The notes beneath the pieces were generated by a model that was given only the letters and a program-made list of their open reading frames with translations, was not told where the DNA came from and did not search any database. This document shows positions 33,995 through 46,830 of a stretch of DNA of 64,000 nt, piece by piece; the stretch's first letter is position 1; every line of letters starts with the position of its first letter. Both the position numbers and the translations under genes were made by a program. The DNA is from Gymnopilus junonius (lineage: Eukaryota > Basidiomycota > Agaricomycetes > Agaricales > Galerinaceae): positions 62,001 to 126,000 of the forward strand of contig JADNYJ010000042.1 in the NCBI GenBank assembly GCA_015501075.1, in the 5' to 3' direction.

Positions 33995-36313
33995 CTAGGA
34001 ATACCCCGCCGCCAACCAACGTATAATCGTCGGCGCCAACGACTTCACCTCGTCCTCGTCCTCATCCTCCACCTTGCCCTCTTCCTCCCCTTAACCGCAC
34101 CTGCACCCTTGTTCTTTTCCTTCCCGCACCTTTTCTTTTCTTCACCCCCGCCCTTACACGCACCCTTCCCACCACCCGTACCCTCACCCTCACCCTCACC
34201 CTCACCTCCTCCTCGTCCTCGCCCTCACACCACGCCCTCCCACACCCCATAAACTCCATCAACGGATCCACATGCACCCCGCCCTTCTGGAGCACAAACT
34301 CAAACTCGAGCCTTTTCGGACTCTTCGAGTCTGCTCCCTCCGACCTCGCGATCTTGTGTTCTTTTGTTCGTCCCTTTCACACCGCGCCCCTCCGCCGCCG
34401 GCCCGCCCCCACGCAGCACCCCCGCAAACGCGACATATCGTCTCTGATGATTTCCCTCTCGCCTGCGGTCATGAGGACGCGGTCGACGAGGGTGTTGAGC
34501 GGGGCGAACCACGCTGATGCTGGTGGTGGGGGATCGGTGGCAGATCCTGAATTGAGGTCGAGGGTGGGCTGGGGCTTGGACTGGAGTTTGAACTGGAGGA
34601 AGGGCTCGAGGGCTTGTCCGAGAGTGTGCCCAATCCAGACACATGAGAAGAGGACGCCCAAAGCGGGTTAAGATACGGAACTTGCACCGACGAGGTCAAA
34701 TACTTCTTCACATACTCCCCACGCGGGCCCGAAGGACCAGGGACGACGATATCGTAGGGCTATTTTCCTTTGCGGACGCGGACGCGGTGTTGTTCTCCAC
34801 GCACACCCAGGGGGACATGAGGTACACGCCTTTCATGTGTGATCCGCCAAACAACGAAGAGCGAAAAGGGCTGACACAGTCCGCCGGCAGCGGGTGTATG
34901 ATATGCGAGAGGAGGGCGAGGACGAGGTTGCCGCCTGCCGAGTCGCCGACGAGGTGCAGGTTGGAGGGGTGGATCCCTGAAGCGAGGATGTGTTCCAGTG
35001 CGGCTTGCGCTTGGCGCAGTTGGGTTGGGAAACCTGCTTCTGGGATGAGAGCTGTTTTTTTTCGGGGGGGGAGTTAGCAGGGTTGTTTTGAGAGGGGAGA
35101 ATGGAGGGAGGGAGGGAGGGAGGGAGACTTACTGTACGCGAGGACGGCGATGCTGATGTCGATACCCTGCGCCTTGAGCTCGAGCTGGACGAATCGCCAG
35201 AATGAAAGGGCATGTTTGCCAACAGGGAAGAAGTACGCGCCGCCTGAAAGCAAAACATTCAAACCACCAAGCATCAGTCTGAGAGCCTAGAGCTTAAAGA
35301 GTAAAGAGAGAAAGGAAAGCAAAAAAGTCCTCACCAGGGAGATACAGCACCACCCTATCCGCCCTCTTCCCATCCCTGCCAACCCACAACACCGCCGCAT
35401 GCTCTTCCTCTCCCACCAAACGCTCAACACAAGCTTCCAACTTCTGCGCCTTGGCCCACTGGAGGTACGCATCCACGGAGGGCGGGAAGAGGTACTGCAT
35501 TTCACGGTAATTGCACGTGGCGCCGAGCCATCGCGCCAAGGCGATGATGGAGGACCGTCTGCTGGCGTTGGAGGTGGGGTGGGGGTTGTAGTACGGGTTG
35601 CACTTGGGGTGGATGACGAAAGAGCGATATGCGAACCAGAGAATGATAAATGCTGTTGAACGAGGGGGGGTGAGCGAATGAAGGAAGGAAGGAAGGTAGG
35701 TAGGTAGTCCGGGGACAAAAGTGAATTGACAACAAGAGAGAGTACTCACGCAGGCGGAGGATGACAGTCACCAGGTGTAGTCGGTCCAGGAACGACACGT
35801 CCGCGTACTTGCCCTTGGGTGGCGGCGGGGCTTGCGTGAACACAGGTCTCCCGTCCGGTTCTCCTCCATGCTTCGGTATAAGGTTCGTGGTCGAGGTCGA
35901 CCCCCCCTCGTCATGTTCATGCTCGTCCCCATGGCAGTCAACGCCATTTCCAGCGGTCTGGCCGCTCATCGTCATCGAGTCTAGTCTCGGGGTTTGAGGG
36001 GGAATACCGCGAATAGTCCTGGCGCTGGCGCTGGCTCTGGCTCTGACGATCGAACCGGACGCTTGTAGAGAAAGTGGGAAGTGGGAAGTGGGAAGTGGAA
36101 TCCTGGCGCTGGCGCTGGCGTCGTCGTTGGCTGACTGTTGGTATTGTGTTGTACTGTACTGGTGGCCTGCTCGTGGTGTGATCTCCGCTGAAAAGCAGTT
36201 CGTTTCCTTTTATCCTTCTTTCTGAGGCTGACCCCTGGGCCGGCTCTGTCGTCTCAGGCTGACTTGAAAACTCCAACTCGGCAGCAGCTGCAGCTCCTGC
36301 TGCTGTAGACCAT
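33995..36313 (-). pseudogene. Alpha/beta hydrolase paralogue H2, multiple frame breaks
   Basis: This is the same family as H1, on the opposite strand. The exons by splice signals are 36313-35750, 35652-35335, 35243-35133 (111 nt) and 35051-33995. Readable blocks are KYADVSFLDRLHLVTV, FIILWFAYRSF, a CNYREMQYLFPPSVDAYLQW segment, RVVLYLPG/GAYFF, GFPTQLRQAQAALEHI, LVGDSAGGN, GVYLMSPWV and VLMTAGEREIIRDD. The end is QKGGVHVDPLMEFM and IIRWLAAGYS-stop at 33995. The frame breaks near 36305, about 35990, about 34765, about 34560 and in the Arg/Val-repeat tail. DNA around the nucleophile exon is close to H1, so the duplication is recent. Confidence 0.65.
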
Positions 36314-37857
36314 GATGCAGAGTGAATCGCCCCTTTTTTTCGAATTGGAGTTCGCCGCTGACTTTCAGTAATTAGAGTAATCCCCTCCTCTTGATCGTGG
36401 AGCCCGAGCGATAACTACAGATACCTGTATGTACACAGGAGTAGTAGTAGTAGTAGTGAGTAAACAATTCGACAAAGAACTTGTTCAAAAAAAAAAACAC
36501 ACACCCAAAGAAAAGTCTTGATAAAAAAGGAGCACGTTCATGTGCATGTTCATGTTCCTCGCCCCGCGACGACGGATGGCTACGGGCGATGGGGGGAAGA
36601 GATCAGACACGGCTGAGGGGGACAATACAATACCCGATACGCTTGTGCATAAAGTTATTGTCGTCTGTGAGCTGTGAGTCCGAGTCTGTGAGAGACAAGA
36701 GATCATTGGGTCAGTAACGCAGGAGTCTAAAGCCTTCAAGATTCAAGCTTCACGCTTTAAGGGGGGTACTTACATCTTTCAGATTCTAAGTACACAGTTA
36801 CTAGTACCCCACACCACCCCGTCGAGGCGAAGAACCACGAGCCTCCGAAGAATCATTTGTGATTGTGATTCTGATTCTGATTCTGAGGGTGTACAAGCCC
36901 GTGCAAAGGCATTTTCTCCTTGGGCTTCTTTCGCTTTCATTGCCGTCGTCCGATTTCTAGACCAAATTCCGAATTCTTCTTCTTTCGTTCTTCTTCACGT
37001 TTTTTCTGCTTTGCTTCAAGTGTGAAATGATATGCATTAACTTGCGGGCGGTGAGGGTGCTCATGTATCATGTTTTTGAAAGTAAAAAGTCCAAGCAACG
37101 GAAGGAAGGAAGGGAGGAAGGGAAAATGCATAGAAAAGACTAGAGAATCCAAAATCAAGCCGCTCACTGTCAAATCACATGGTGTATATCAACGATCACG
37201 GGGAGGACGTGACGCAACGCGACGCGTTTCAAGTCGGACTTTCGAGCCATCTGGAAACGCTCGATCGGAAGGGTAAATACCAGACGGGCAATAGAACATA
37301 AGCAAAACACTGATACGTACAAGAACGCAAAGGAACTCAAAAAGGTTTTTAACAGTAAAATAGTAAGTACAGTACTGTAAAAAGTATGAAAAGGTGTTGT
37401 CATAATTACTTGTAAGTATACATGATAAAATCCGCCAACAACAGGATGAAGACCACAGGCTGCTCTCCTGGGTGGAATTATTTTACTTTCTATTTTCCTT
37501 CACAAGGGAGGTAATAGCCGTGAAGAAAGGATTGTATAATTAGTAAGTAAGCATAGGGTATGAAGCTGCAAGAAAAGACGACTATTTGACATTGGCATTT
37601 GAATGCATAGTAGAATAGGATTTCAAGGTAAGGCGCAAGTTTGGAAAAAAAGAAAGGAAGGGAAGGGAGGAAGGAAGAAACGATGAAATTTAAAAGAAGA
37701 AAAGAAAGAAAAAACAAAAAGAAAAAAAAAAACAGAAAAAGGAAGGAAAGGAAACACCATATGGTATAAGTACAAACGGCCCTTCCTCCTCCTCCCTCCT
37801 CCCTCCTTCCTGCTCCCCTTCCCCCCTTCCCCCCTGCTCCCCTTCCCCCCTCCCCTC
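36314..37857. other. Intergenic region
   Basis: This holds the promoter side of H2 and the 3' flank of the CxxC gene. It contains simple repeats, (GTA)n at about 36440-36455 and polypurine DNA at 37650-37750. I see no supported coding region. Confidence 0.4.
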
Positions 37858-39692
37858 CTACTTCCCCTTCCTCCCATGCCCATACCCAACCCCATGCTCA
37901 ACAACAACCCCCACGCGCTGCCCCATAATTCCCAACGGATGCCTCCCATCATCACCCACCGTGATCCTTACAATCCCACCACAGAACCTCGGAATCCCAA
38001 CACCCGCACCTGCACCGTCCACTCGCTCTGGGTGTGTGTGGTGTGGTTGCGGGCCTATAGTGGGGTCTGCTTTGGGTTGTTCGCTTTGGAGGTTTGGTTT
38101 CGCTTTGAAGGTGTTCCAACGCAGCTCTCGCCCTCGCCTGGCGGATTAAATCGCCTTGGGTGCCTTTTATTCTGGTGGCTGCGGGCGCAGGTGCGGTGTG
38201 GGGTAAGAGAATGGACCTGGACTTGGAGTTGGAACTGGAAAACTGGGACGGGTTCATGCCCCAAACAGGTGCATTTGAAAGAGAGCGTGCGCGCTTGGGA
38301 TTTAAAGTCGTATGAGGCGTCTGGTTTGGTATATCTGAATATATATATATAGAGAGAGAGAGAGAGAATGTTTCGTCAGATGGTATGTTTGAATAAAAAC
38401 GAATGAGAATGAGAGAAAGAGAAAGATAATGAAAAAGAGAAAGAAGAAGGAATAAAAAAGGATGAAAATGAGAATGAGAAAAGAGAGCCCAAACACCCAC
38501 TCAAACGGAATCTTTACAATCTTCCTCAAATCCTGCGCGACGATGTCCACTCTCTTCTTATTATCAATCGTGCTTGTGGCGATGATGGAGTGGAAGCCTT
38601 TGAAGTAGAGCAATTGGGATCGAGGTTGAGATTGACGTTGAGGGTGAGGTTGAGGTTGGCAGGCGGTGGACTTGGATGCCTTGCTAGCGCGTTTCTTGAG
38701 GGACTCGTATAGTGCCGAGGCGCTTTGATATTCGTCGCCTGCATCGGCGGTAGCGGTGACTTTCGGGACCTATGAGGAGACGGGAAAGAGGACGAGTAAG
38801 AAGAAACGAACTAAACGAAAGAGAAGAGAAAATAACAAAAAAAAGGCGCACGAACCCTAGGAGTGCCAGGAGCGGCATTAGTACCAGCAGCGTCCACGGC
38901 AACATGTTTGTTTCCATTATGATTGACCTCGATGACTTTGAGCTTCAGGTCATCCCTAAGCGTCTTCAACACCGCCCGCCTCTCCTCCTTTTCCAGCTCG
39001 TACAGGGCTTTGGGCGACTTGCGCTTCACAGCGCCCGTGCTCGTCACTCTCTCCCTGCTCTCTTTCTCCGCCTCCATCTCTTTGGGTTTCTTCGTCACTT
39101 GGCTAGGAGTGATACCCCCAAAGTCCTTCTTCGTCTTCTCTTTCACCACCTTGCTCGACTTCACAATAACAGCAGCACCACTTGAAGTAGCAGAACCGGT
39201 CCCATTCCCGTTCCCATTCCCATTCCCATTCCCATTCTTATTCCTATCCACCTCCACCAACGCACCCGTACCCGCACCCCCGCCCCCATCTCCACCCGAA
39301 CCCCCACTCCTCTTAGGCAATGGCATCCTACTGCTCACCCCCTCCCACCTCTTCCTAGCCTCCTCCATCGCCTCCTCCCTTACTTTTTTCCTCTTCCCAC
39401 CCTCCTCCCGCTTGGCGCGGTTCTTCCGCCTGCACTCGTCGCAGTTCTTGTACGACGCGTATTTGGAGACGCTGCCGGGTTTGAGGCATGTCGCGCAGGG
39501 TTTGAAGTGCTTAGACGAGAACGGGGATGAGGATGACCATGAAGGCCCTGTGGGTGCTTTTGAAGTGGCTCCTGTTTCTTTTTCTGGGGAGGAGAGGGAG
39601 GGAGAGGAGGATTTAGTGGTGGTTTTGACATTGAGCAGCGAGCTGAGGCTTGGTAGTGAGGAGGGGTGGGCGGTAAAGCTAAAGAAAGGCAT
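37858..39692 (-). CDS. Hypothetical protein with CxxC...CxxC motif, one frame break
   Basis: This is an unknown protein of about 450-500 residues. Exon 1 starts at 39692 (MPFFSFTAHPSS) and carries a possible zinc site, FKPCATCLKPGSVSKYASYK then NCDECRRKNR (two CxxC pairs about 18 residues apart), as in small fungal Cys4 motifs. A Lys/Glu-rich helical part, a Gly-Asn repeat and a Lys-rich part follow. Exon 2 begins after TCATAG near 38770 (VPKVTATADAGDEYQSASAL) and contains a YFKGFHSIIATSTID segment. After an intron of about 200 bp the frame continues (AATRIKGTQGDLIRQARARA). It then shifts by one base near 38080 and finishes in a different frame (GGIVRITVGDDGRHPLGIMG, ending at 37858). Function is unknown; nuclear location is likely from the basic stretches. 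Confidence 0.55.
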
Positions 39693-41866
39693 GATGTAGT
39701 GCTGATAACTGTCACAGTTGAAATTTGAAAGGTGGCTGTACGCAGCTACGATGAATAGGACGAGGAGAATTGATCAAGAATAGGACGAGGAGAGTGATCA
39801 ATTGCAGGTTCAAGGCAGAGAATGCAAGAATCCAAGTTGAAGACAGACTTGAGTTTTGAGTTGGAACGCGTTTCGTTAGTGGCAACCCCGCGTTAGTACC
39901 GTGAGCGCACACAGAAAACCGTTTGGCAACATCGGGACAACGCGTCTTCACGTGCCGTGACATCGCGCTTCAAATGGCAAATGACTAGTCCAGGCCGCAT
40001 CTGATCAAGTTCTGCCAGAATCGGTATGTAATAAACCAGGATCTGTCAGTCCATGCACAATGTGCATCATTAAGCTGAACGTGCTTTAGGAATGGCAGCA
40101 GACACTGTTTCATAGTTGGATTCTTCCACTGCCAGCAGGTAAATGAGGGTCATGATACATCCAAAAGCACTAGATCGGAGTAAATGAAGGTCGTGATAGA
40201 CCCAAAAGTGAGAAAGAGTGCTTCGAAGGGAATATTCAATTGGCCATGGGATCGAGAGGGAGAACTTGAGCACCCTTCCCTAGCTCGGGGATGAGATAAT
40301 TCAATATTGTTGCTTCCTCCACTGTCAGTGTAAATGAGCCAACATGGGCATCTGGCCATTGACGAAGAGTCAACAGGGTCATCTTCTCAGGATAGAGATG
40401 CATGATATGCTGCCCAACATGATATCAAGTGGCCATTGACATGCCACCCTTTCCATCTTCTTTAGAAATATCAGAAGGCACTTTGTCATTTGTCCATAAA
40501 TTGGCGATGCTGACTTCGCAGGTTGGAGGTTGCTCGATGGCTTCCAGAAAAACATTGATGACTTTGAGTCTTCTGCTTAGGAAGAGGATTCTTAGCTGAG
40601 AGACCCCCATCGGGTCCTTTGGCCTCATCAGAAAGGACCATATATCCAGAGAAGATATAACATTTCCTCTTCTCCACCATCTACATCTATCTGGATGCCA
40701 CATCATCTCATTACCACTACTTTTCCCCAACCTTTCCACTCTGGACATCGAGATCATCCCTCCATACATGCATTCTACCAATCCAGGGAAAATGTACATC
40801 AAGGACCTACAGGGTTTACCCCATTTCACATCCCTTAAAGTTCATAAGGTGAGGATCTTAAAAGGCAATGGAAATAGAGCTGGCCAAAATAATGAAATGT
40901 TACCTACAATCGACCTCTCAGAGAAATGAATTGAGATGGAGGTCAAAGATTCCATGTGTTCCTCCAAGTCTTGGTTTAGGATTACTCTCGTTTGCCATTG
41001 CGATTGTAACCAGAACTGTGTAGGCCCATGATACTCGATGTCGCCAGTGATGACTTGGTCATATGGAGCATTGGTAGGCCACTTCTTTGCACTTGACATC
41101 AGGAATGGATGTTGGATGGTGATCAGATAAAGGGAGCTGAAGGACTGTGGTGGAAATAGGTTTTGAGCCAGCATGGCGAAGGACTTCTTCTTTCCATCTT
41201 TGTTATCCTGGGCTGAAGCCGACCACTAAAGACCACAGCGACCTTTCGGAGAGGGATAAATAGTGTCAAAGAGAGCAAACGCGAGATATAGAGCGCAAAG
41301 TGGCTGAACCGTCATAGATGAGGTCTTGGGTATATCTATCTCGAGTGATGTATGCAGTGCTGGAAGGTCTCTCGTAGGATATCAGGAGGAAGCTCCGGAA
41401 TAGACGACTGAGTCATTGTAGACATCGAATTCGAACATATCGGGCTTTGTACAGGCACAGCCAGGGAATGGGATTTTTAACTGGATTAGAAAAGGAGTTC
41501 AAGCTAGAGAGTAGCCGAGTGGTGGAAAGCCGGGGCATCCGGAACCGGCACCGCCTAACACGGCAGGAAAACTCCGAAAAGGAGTTCCAATCCGCCTCCG
41601 AACCGGTCATGATCCGTCGAAGCCGCCTCCGAAGCCGCGGCAAGTGACTCCCTTTCAACCACGTTCAAAAGCGATGCCACCTCACAGAACATCCAGCAAG
41701 CTCTCCTCAAAAGTTTTCCTCACCCGCACTGAGGCTCTGTCGTTCTCTTCTTACTACTTGCTAGATTCTCCCTACTCTCAAAACATACTTTGCACCGTTC
41801 TGTTTCACTGCATTTTGCCTTGCTTTTGCCTCGTGTACGCACCCCACAGGAAGACCGCCTGGATCC
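39693..41866. other. Gene-poor region with a possible decayed gene
   Basis: This lies between two divergent genes. Apart from the minus-strand remnant at about 40280-41175, no coding region is supported. Confidence 0.4.
40280..41175 (-). pseudogene. Possible decayed gene, F-box/LRR-like in character
   Basis: The minus-strand reading gives several protein-like pieces in different frames. One runs from 41174, with QFWLQSQWQTRVILNQDLEE and ESLTSISIHFSERSIV. One spans 40829-40425 (VSQLRILFLSRRLKVINVFL). A short piece near 40380-40270 contains LTLRQWPDARVGSFTLTVEE. The leucine-rich, hydrophobic pattern resembles the C-terminal parts of agaric F-box-type proteins, but no F-box is visible and the frames do not join. 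I treat it as a remnant. Confidence 0.25.
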
Positions 41867-43146
41867 ATGTCGCTTGTGAAGAAAGGAAAATACGGCGAGG
41901 TTTCTTACTGGGATATCTTCCATATTTTTACAGTATGGATTCGACTACGTAAGCCATGATTCGACTCATACTCTGCCAACGACACGGTGAAAACTTGATT
42001 CACGTAGCTCTCGCATTGACGTGGACGGCAACCTGGAGTATCCTATTCCACCGCAATAATTTTAGAAAAGCAACTGCGATACACGTATTTCGGTGGTTTA
42101 GCAAGAAGTATACTGTCCCGCAAATGCAGTATTTGCTGCCCAAAACTGTGGATACATACAAGACCTGGGCGAAAGCCAACAACCTTCCAATCACCGTGGA
42201 AGATCTGGTGGACGACGCTATGATTATGTGGATTGGGCCCAAGCGAAGGGATAAGGTCGTGCTTTATCTTCCTGGTGAGGTACCCGTCGTTCATTAAGAG
42301 AAACAGCTGTGTTGATGCAACCATTTCCATATGTACAGGCGGTGGATATGTTGCCCCTCTTCTTGACTACCCTCTGTCTTTCTGGCTTTATGTTCAAAAA
42401 GAGCTGCTGAAGAATGACTGTGATGTCGGCTTCGTTGTCCTGGCATACTGTCCGTCCTCTCAGCATCTTCCTTCACGATTTTTCCCTAACTCGTATCTCT
42501 GATAGCACTTGTACCAGATGCAGAGTTTCCAACGCAATTACGCCAGGCTACGGTAGCAGTGGAACATCTCGTAGCTTTAGGCGTCCATCCCAGCAATTTA
42601 CACCTAGTTGGAGACTCCGCCGGCGGCAACCTCATTCTCTCACTCCTCTCCCACATCCTCCATCCCCTGGACAGCATTCGTCCCATCATGCCTCTTCCAG
42701 CGCCCATTCGCGGCGCCTACCTCATGTCTCCTTGGGTCCGCATGAACATCGATGCAGCGTCCTTCAGAACCAACGCTGCGCATGATGTATTCCTGACACC
42801 CAACGCAGAGCATTATGCCGACCGATTCCTCGCCAGTGTAAAGGAGGATCAACGACCGTACGCTGAACCAGGCGCTGCGCCTGATTCGTGGTTTGATGGA
42901 CTGGACACCGTGGTTGAGCGGGTCCTGATGACGGCAGGTGGGAAGGAAATACTCCGCGACGATATCATCCACTTTTCACACCGACTTGGCAAGACGAGTT
43001 CGGATGTCACTTTTGTCGTTCAGGATGACGGAGTTCATATCGACCCTATGCTGGACTTCCTCGTCAAGTTGCCTCATGACCAGCTTGGTTCATTGACGCC
43101 GCAAATCGTTGACTGGCTCGTCGAAGGCTTTAGCTCATCAACGTAG
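41867..43146 (+). CDS. Alpha/beta hydrolase paralogue H3, intact, 366 aa
   Basis: The four exons are 41867-41948, 42008-42274, 42339-42449 and 42506-43146. They total 1101 nt in frame. It starts with a hydrophobic, probably membrane-associated N-terminus (SYWDIFHIFTVWIRL and the next 20 residues). VVLYLPGGGYV is the oxyanion-hole strand, with PGGG in place of HGGG. The nucleophile is Ser191 in GDSAGGN. SPWVRMNIDAASF and VLMTAGGKEILRDD are family blocks, and His331 (DDGVHIDP) is the catalytic histidine. The order fits fold-3 esterases such as fungal steryl acetyl hydrolases (Say1/Mug180 group). An ester-cleaving role is likely; the substrate is not shown. It lacks the long disordered N-terminus of H1 and H2 and is intact. 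Confidence 0.85.
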
Positions 43147-43283
43147 ATTAGAGGATGTAGCCTTCATTTTCGGACATTCGTGTATGTAATTTATGAAACG
43201 AGAGGAAGAGTGCAAAGGAACGTATGAAAGCTTTTCGGAAGCATGGAAGATAATAGCAAGAACGAGAGCAGGATATGAAGGCA

Positions 43284-44814
43284 TCACTGATAAACACGAA
43301 TAGCACCCAAGTCAAAATATGCGTCGGCGAACTCCCATGGATTGCTGTTGACAAAATCTATTTCCGCGTCAGCAAGTGCGGAGAAATAAAAAAAGATTGA
43401 ATGACCTTCGCAGGTACTTGGACAACCGGATTGGCCATAAGTCGATCCCGCCCAGTCGCCACCTAAATCAACATCAATTGCCAGCGTCAGTTTCAGAGAT
43501 GGGTCCACTTACAGAACGTCAAGTTGATGATAATGCTGTGTTCGTGGAAATGTTCTGCCATGTTGCAGGACGTATCAGGGAAATACGCCATCGGAAGGCC
43601 CTGGCATTTCAAATTGGAATTTTAAATGGAATTGCCAAGTGAAATACGGCGCTTACCCAAGAATCAGGGTCAATCTCCGCGCCGCCGAATAGAACGTCTT
43701 GAGGTAGAGACGAATCGCCTCTCGACCAAAACCAGACCTTGATGTGGCTCCAGGTACGCTCTACAGCGAACCTATCCGAAAACGTACGTAAGAACGAATA
43801 AAGGTTAGATCAGCTGAAGGAGGATCTTACCATCCGCCTCCCTTCTCATTGAAAGAAGGACCATAGCTGTAGTCGTCAGGGAACTCCACGCTACAGCCCA
43901 TGTTATCCAAACGATAATCACAATCAGTCCGAAGGGATGTCCTGAACGAAATACGTCATTCCAAGTAAAAATGAAGAGTCAATATCATAGAGGCGCACCC
44001 AGCTTGTTCCCTCAATTCTGGCATAGAACATCCTGACGGTGTACCCACATCAATAGGTAAAATAATGGAAAAGACGAGAAAGAGTATACATACCTGGCGT
44101 CGTATGCAAAGTCGCCACATTAGGACCCGCGTCGTTCACGCCTTCAAGAATGTCGAGCTCGCCCTGCGAAGGGAATTAGAGGTCGAGGAACAGAAAGTGG
44201 AGCCCATATTCCGTCTGATACGTACCCCAACTGGCCAATCATTTGCAGGTTTCGTCTGCCAAATCGCAGGCCACGTCCTGAAATAACGATTAACAAGTTG
44301 CTGTCTGGCGAGGATGGGATACCCAGTCGGCTTACCCACAACCTTGAGGCATATGTCGGACGTCAAACCTACAGTATATGGTGGATGATGAGGAGTGGAA
44401 GGAAGGAGATAAGGAGGCAAAGCACGTACACAGAGACGTGGCTGGTGTATGTCTGCTTCGACCGTATCCTGACGGAATTACGACCTGGGCCACTGGGGTC
44501 GAGCACATTCTCCGAGTCTGCTCGAAGAATGAAGGTGTCGGGAGAAGCGAATGTCAAGTTCATCATATCAGAAGTGACACGATCGACATAAGACCTAAAA
44601 CAACGAAGCTATAAACACATCAGTCTCCTCTGCTCACAGGTAAATAAGCTTACACTCGTCCGTTGGTAGGATCTGCAAAAGATTCCCATATGAACGCGTC
44701 GTAGAAACTGAGACCTATTATCTCGTCAGTTAGCAGGTATGTAGCAGCAGACACTTGGGCAGCAGTCGATAGCGAAAGAGCGAAGAATACGGTGCGAATG
44801 ACGAGGGGTATCAT
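43284..44814 (-). CDS. GH16 laminarinase-like glucanase A (secreted)
   Basis: This is the first of three tandem paralogues, with about ten exons and short introns, reading in frame throughout. MIPLVIRTVFFALSLSTAAQ is a signal peptide. Family blocks follow: DAFIWESFADPTNGRV, RNSVRIRS, FDVRHMPQGCGTWPAIW, the catalytic motif GELDILEG (ExDxxE: nucleophile, helper Asp and acid/base) and VNDAGPNVATLHTT. Later come conserved Cys-rich parts (TDCDYRLDNMGC), GGGWFAVERTW and CGDWAGSTYGQSGCPSTC, ending at 43284 (AIRVYQ-stop). Such enzymes cut beta-1,3(4)-glucans in fungal or plant walls. It differs from B and C in the catalytic strand (ELDIL versus EIDIV/EVDIV) and lacks their PSPFS tail. Confidence 0.87.
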
Positions 44815-45318
44815 GGCTGACGCCTTTTGGAGAGAAATTTGATTGGGGAGAAATTGTCAGGTTTGGGCGGCTGGCACGCCCTTAAAAAGAGAACCTCAGC
44901 TAACGCCCAGCGCCGCATGTACCAGTCGGCCTTGAATGAAACGGGAGGATCGAACACCTGATCCGAATTTAGATCAAAGCTAGACCGGTGCTAGTCCGTA
45001 ATTTGGCCGCTTGTCAATAGGTAATTTTTGCCATCGACTCCAGCTGCAGATCCTTTCAAAAATATTGGCTGGCCGCATTTTGTACAAGTGTTGTTCAGAG
45101 TGAAATCAAACTAAAAAGTATATTTCGTACATAGCATAAAAGACAGTAGGATCGACAAGTGAAGGTACTTAGCGGTAAGCAGCAGCGAAAAAGGAGGATA
45201 ACGTGAGTCCAAATAAGAAAGGTTCGACATGCTGGCTAAGATGGGGAAGCCTGGTCGAGAATGATTTTTTCCCGGATAGTGCAAGTTAAATTGGTGATAA
45301 CTTTGATCAGGCGGATCT
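44815..45318. promoter_or_regulatory. Spacer between GH16 A and GH16 B
   Basis: This is the promoter side of GH16 A and the 3' flank of GH16 B. On the minus strand a TTTTTAAG box near 44882 lies about 70 bp before the GH16 A start and may be its TATA element. No gene is seen. Confidence 0.4.
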
Positions 45319-46830
45319 CTATGAGAACGGCGATGGTTGGTATATTCGAACAGCAGCAAAATCGAAATATGCATTAACAAAGGCTGAAGGATTGTCATTG
45401 ACATAATCTATGCAAGATTCAATTAGCTAGATGTTCTGCGGGAATTCTATGGTAAACAGCCCACCAGTACACGTAGATGGACAACCAGCAGCGGAGTAGG
45501 CGTCGCCTCCTGCCCAGTCACCGCCTACATTGGCAGCACATCAGCTTTCCGGGAATACACAGTAAGAAAAAATACATACAAAGCGTCAGATTTATAATGA
45601 GATTATTCTCTGCGAAGTACTTATTCAGGTCACAATCAGTGTTCGGGAAATGCGCTGCAGGGATGCCCTAGTGGAGACGAGATGACTGAATGACCTGTAC
45701 TATCCGAAACATCTTTGGGATCGACGCACCCAATTCATTGGATTAACATGAATACTTCCCCATTTGACTTCTGCAGGAACACTAGGATCATAGCGAGACC
45801 AAAACCAAACGCTAATATGCTCTCCAGTACGCTCCATCGCAAACCTAAAGAATGAGATCAAGACTAGGAATTTGGAAAATTAGGACGATTTACCATCCTC
45901 CATCATTTTCATTGAAGTCAGGACCATAGCTTGACGAGGAGCGCATTTTGACGCCGCATCCTGTGTTGAAGTTTACTAAATAGTTGCAGTCAAGCTGGCC
46001 ATTTGTTCTGTCTTTAGAGTGAGTCAGCTATTTGCGAAGGCGGATGCAAAGATCTCACCCGGTCTGAAGACGTGAAGCCGGCATTGTACATCCTAAAATA
46101 ATATTCAGGAAAAAAAAAAAGAAAAAATGGATCGAAAGAAGTTACCCTTTGTCGTATGCAGCGTAACACTGTTAGGTCCTTGGTCATTGACGCCTTCGAC
46201 AATGTCAACTTCTCCCTTTGCATGGAATGTAAGTAAACTTGAGCTCAAGGGGATCAAGTAACTGCAGCTTACCCCAGAAGGCCAGTTTGTTCCCAATGTC
46301 TCCCATATCGCGGGCCAAGTTCTAAAACGTTTGCTCAATAATTTTGAACAGGGTAACAACGGACTGAACCTACCCACAACCCTGTGGCATATGGCGAACG
46401 TCGAACCTAGTAGATCTCAGAACTACGCATGCAGACACAAGTCGGGACGCTTACACTGCAACGTGAGTTGTGTATGTATTCCTGCTTCTGATGCGGACCG
46501 AGTTCCTCCCAGGACCGGTGGCATTGAGGACTGCCTTGTGGTCGGTTCGAAGAATAAATGTGTCGAAACTGGCGTAAGTCAGGTCCTGCGTGATTGACGT
46601 CCATTGGTCGACGTAATTGCTTCACATAACAAATGTCAGCATCGAACACGAAGCAGAAGAGGATACAGAGCTTACACCCGTCCATGGGTCGGATCATCAA
46701 TGGCTTCCCAGACAAAATGGGTGTAGAAAAGTGGTCCAAAGATATTTTCTCTGAGGAAGTACACGGCATTGACAGGGAAAGCCGACAACAGAACCAATGT
46801 GGTGGGGAATAAGACTCTGCATAACCTCAT
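45319..46830 (-). CDS. GH16 laminarinase-like glucanase B (secreted)
   Basis: This is the middle paralogue. It starts MRLCRVLFPTTLVLLSAFPV (signal peptide) at 46830. THFVWEAIDDPTHGRV, then YVDQWTSITQDLTYASFDTF, RNSVRIRSRNTYTTHVAV and TWPAIWETLGTNWPSG lead to the catalytic GEVDIVEG (ExDxxE) and VNDQGPNSVTLHTT. The last exons read CGDWAGGDAY, CPSTCT, and finally VRIYQPSPFS-stop at 45319. It is closer to C than to A in almost every block, so B and C are the younger duplicates. A TATTTAAA box about 95 bp before the start (46924-46931, minus strand) is a likely TATA element. Confidence 0.87.
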
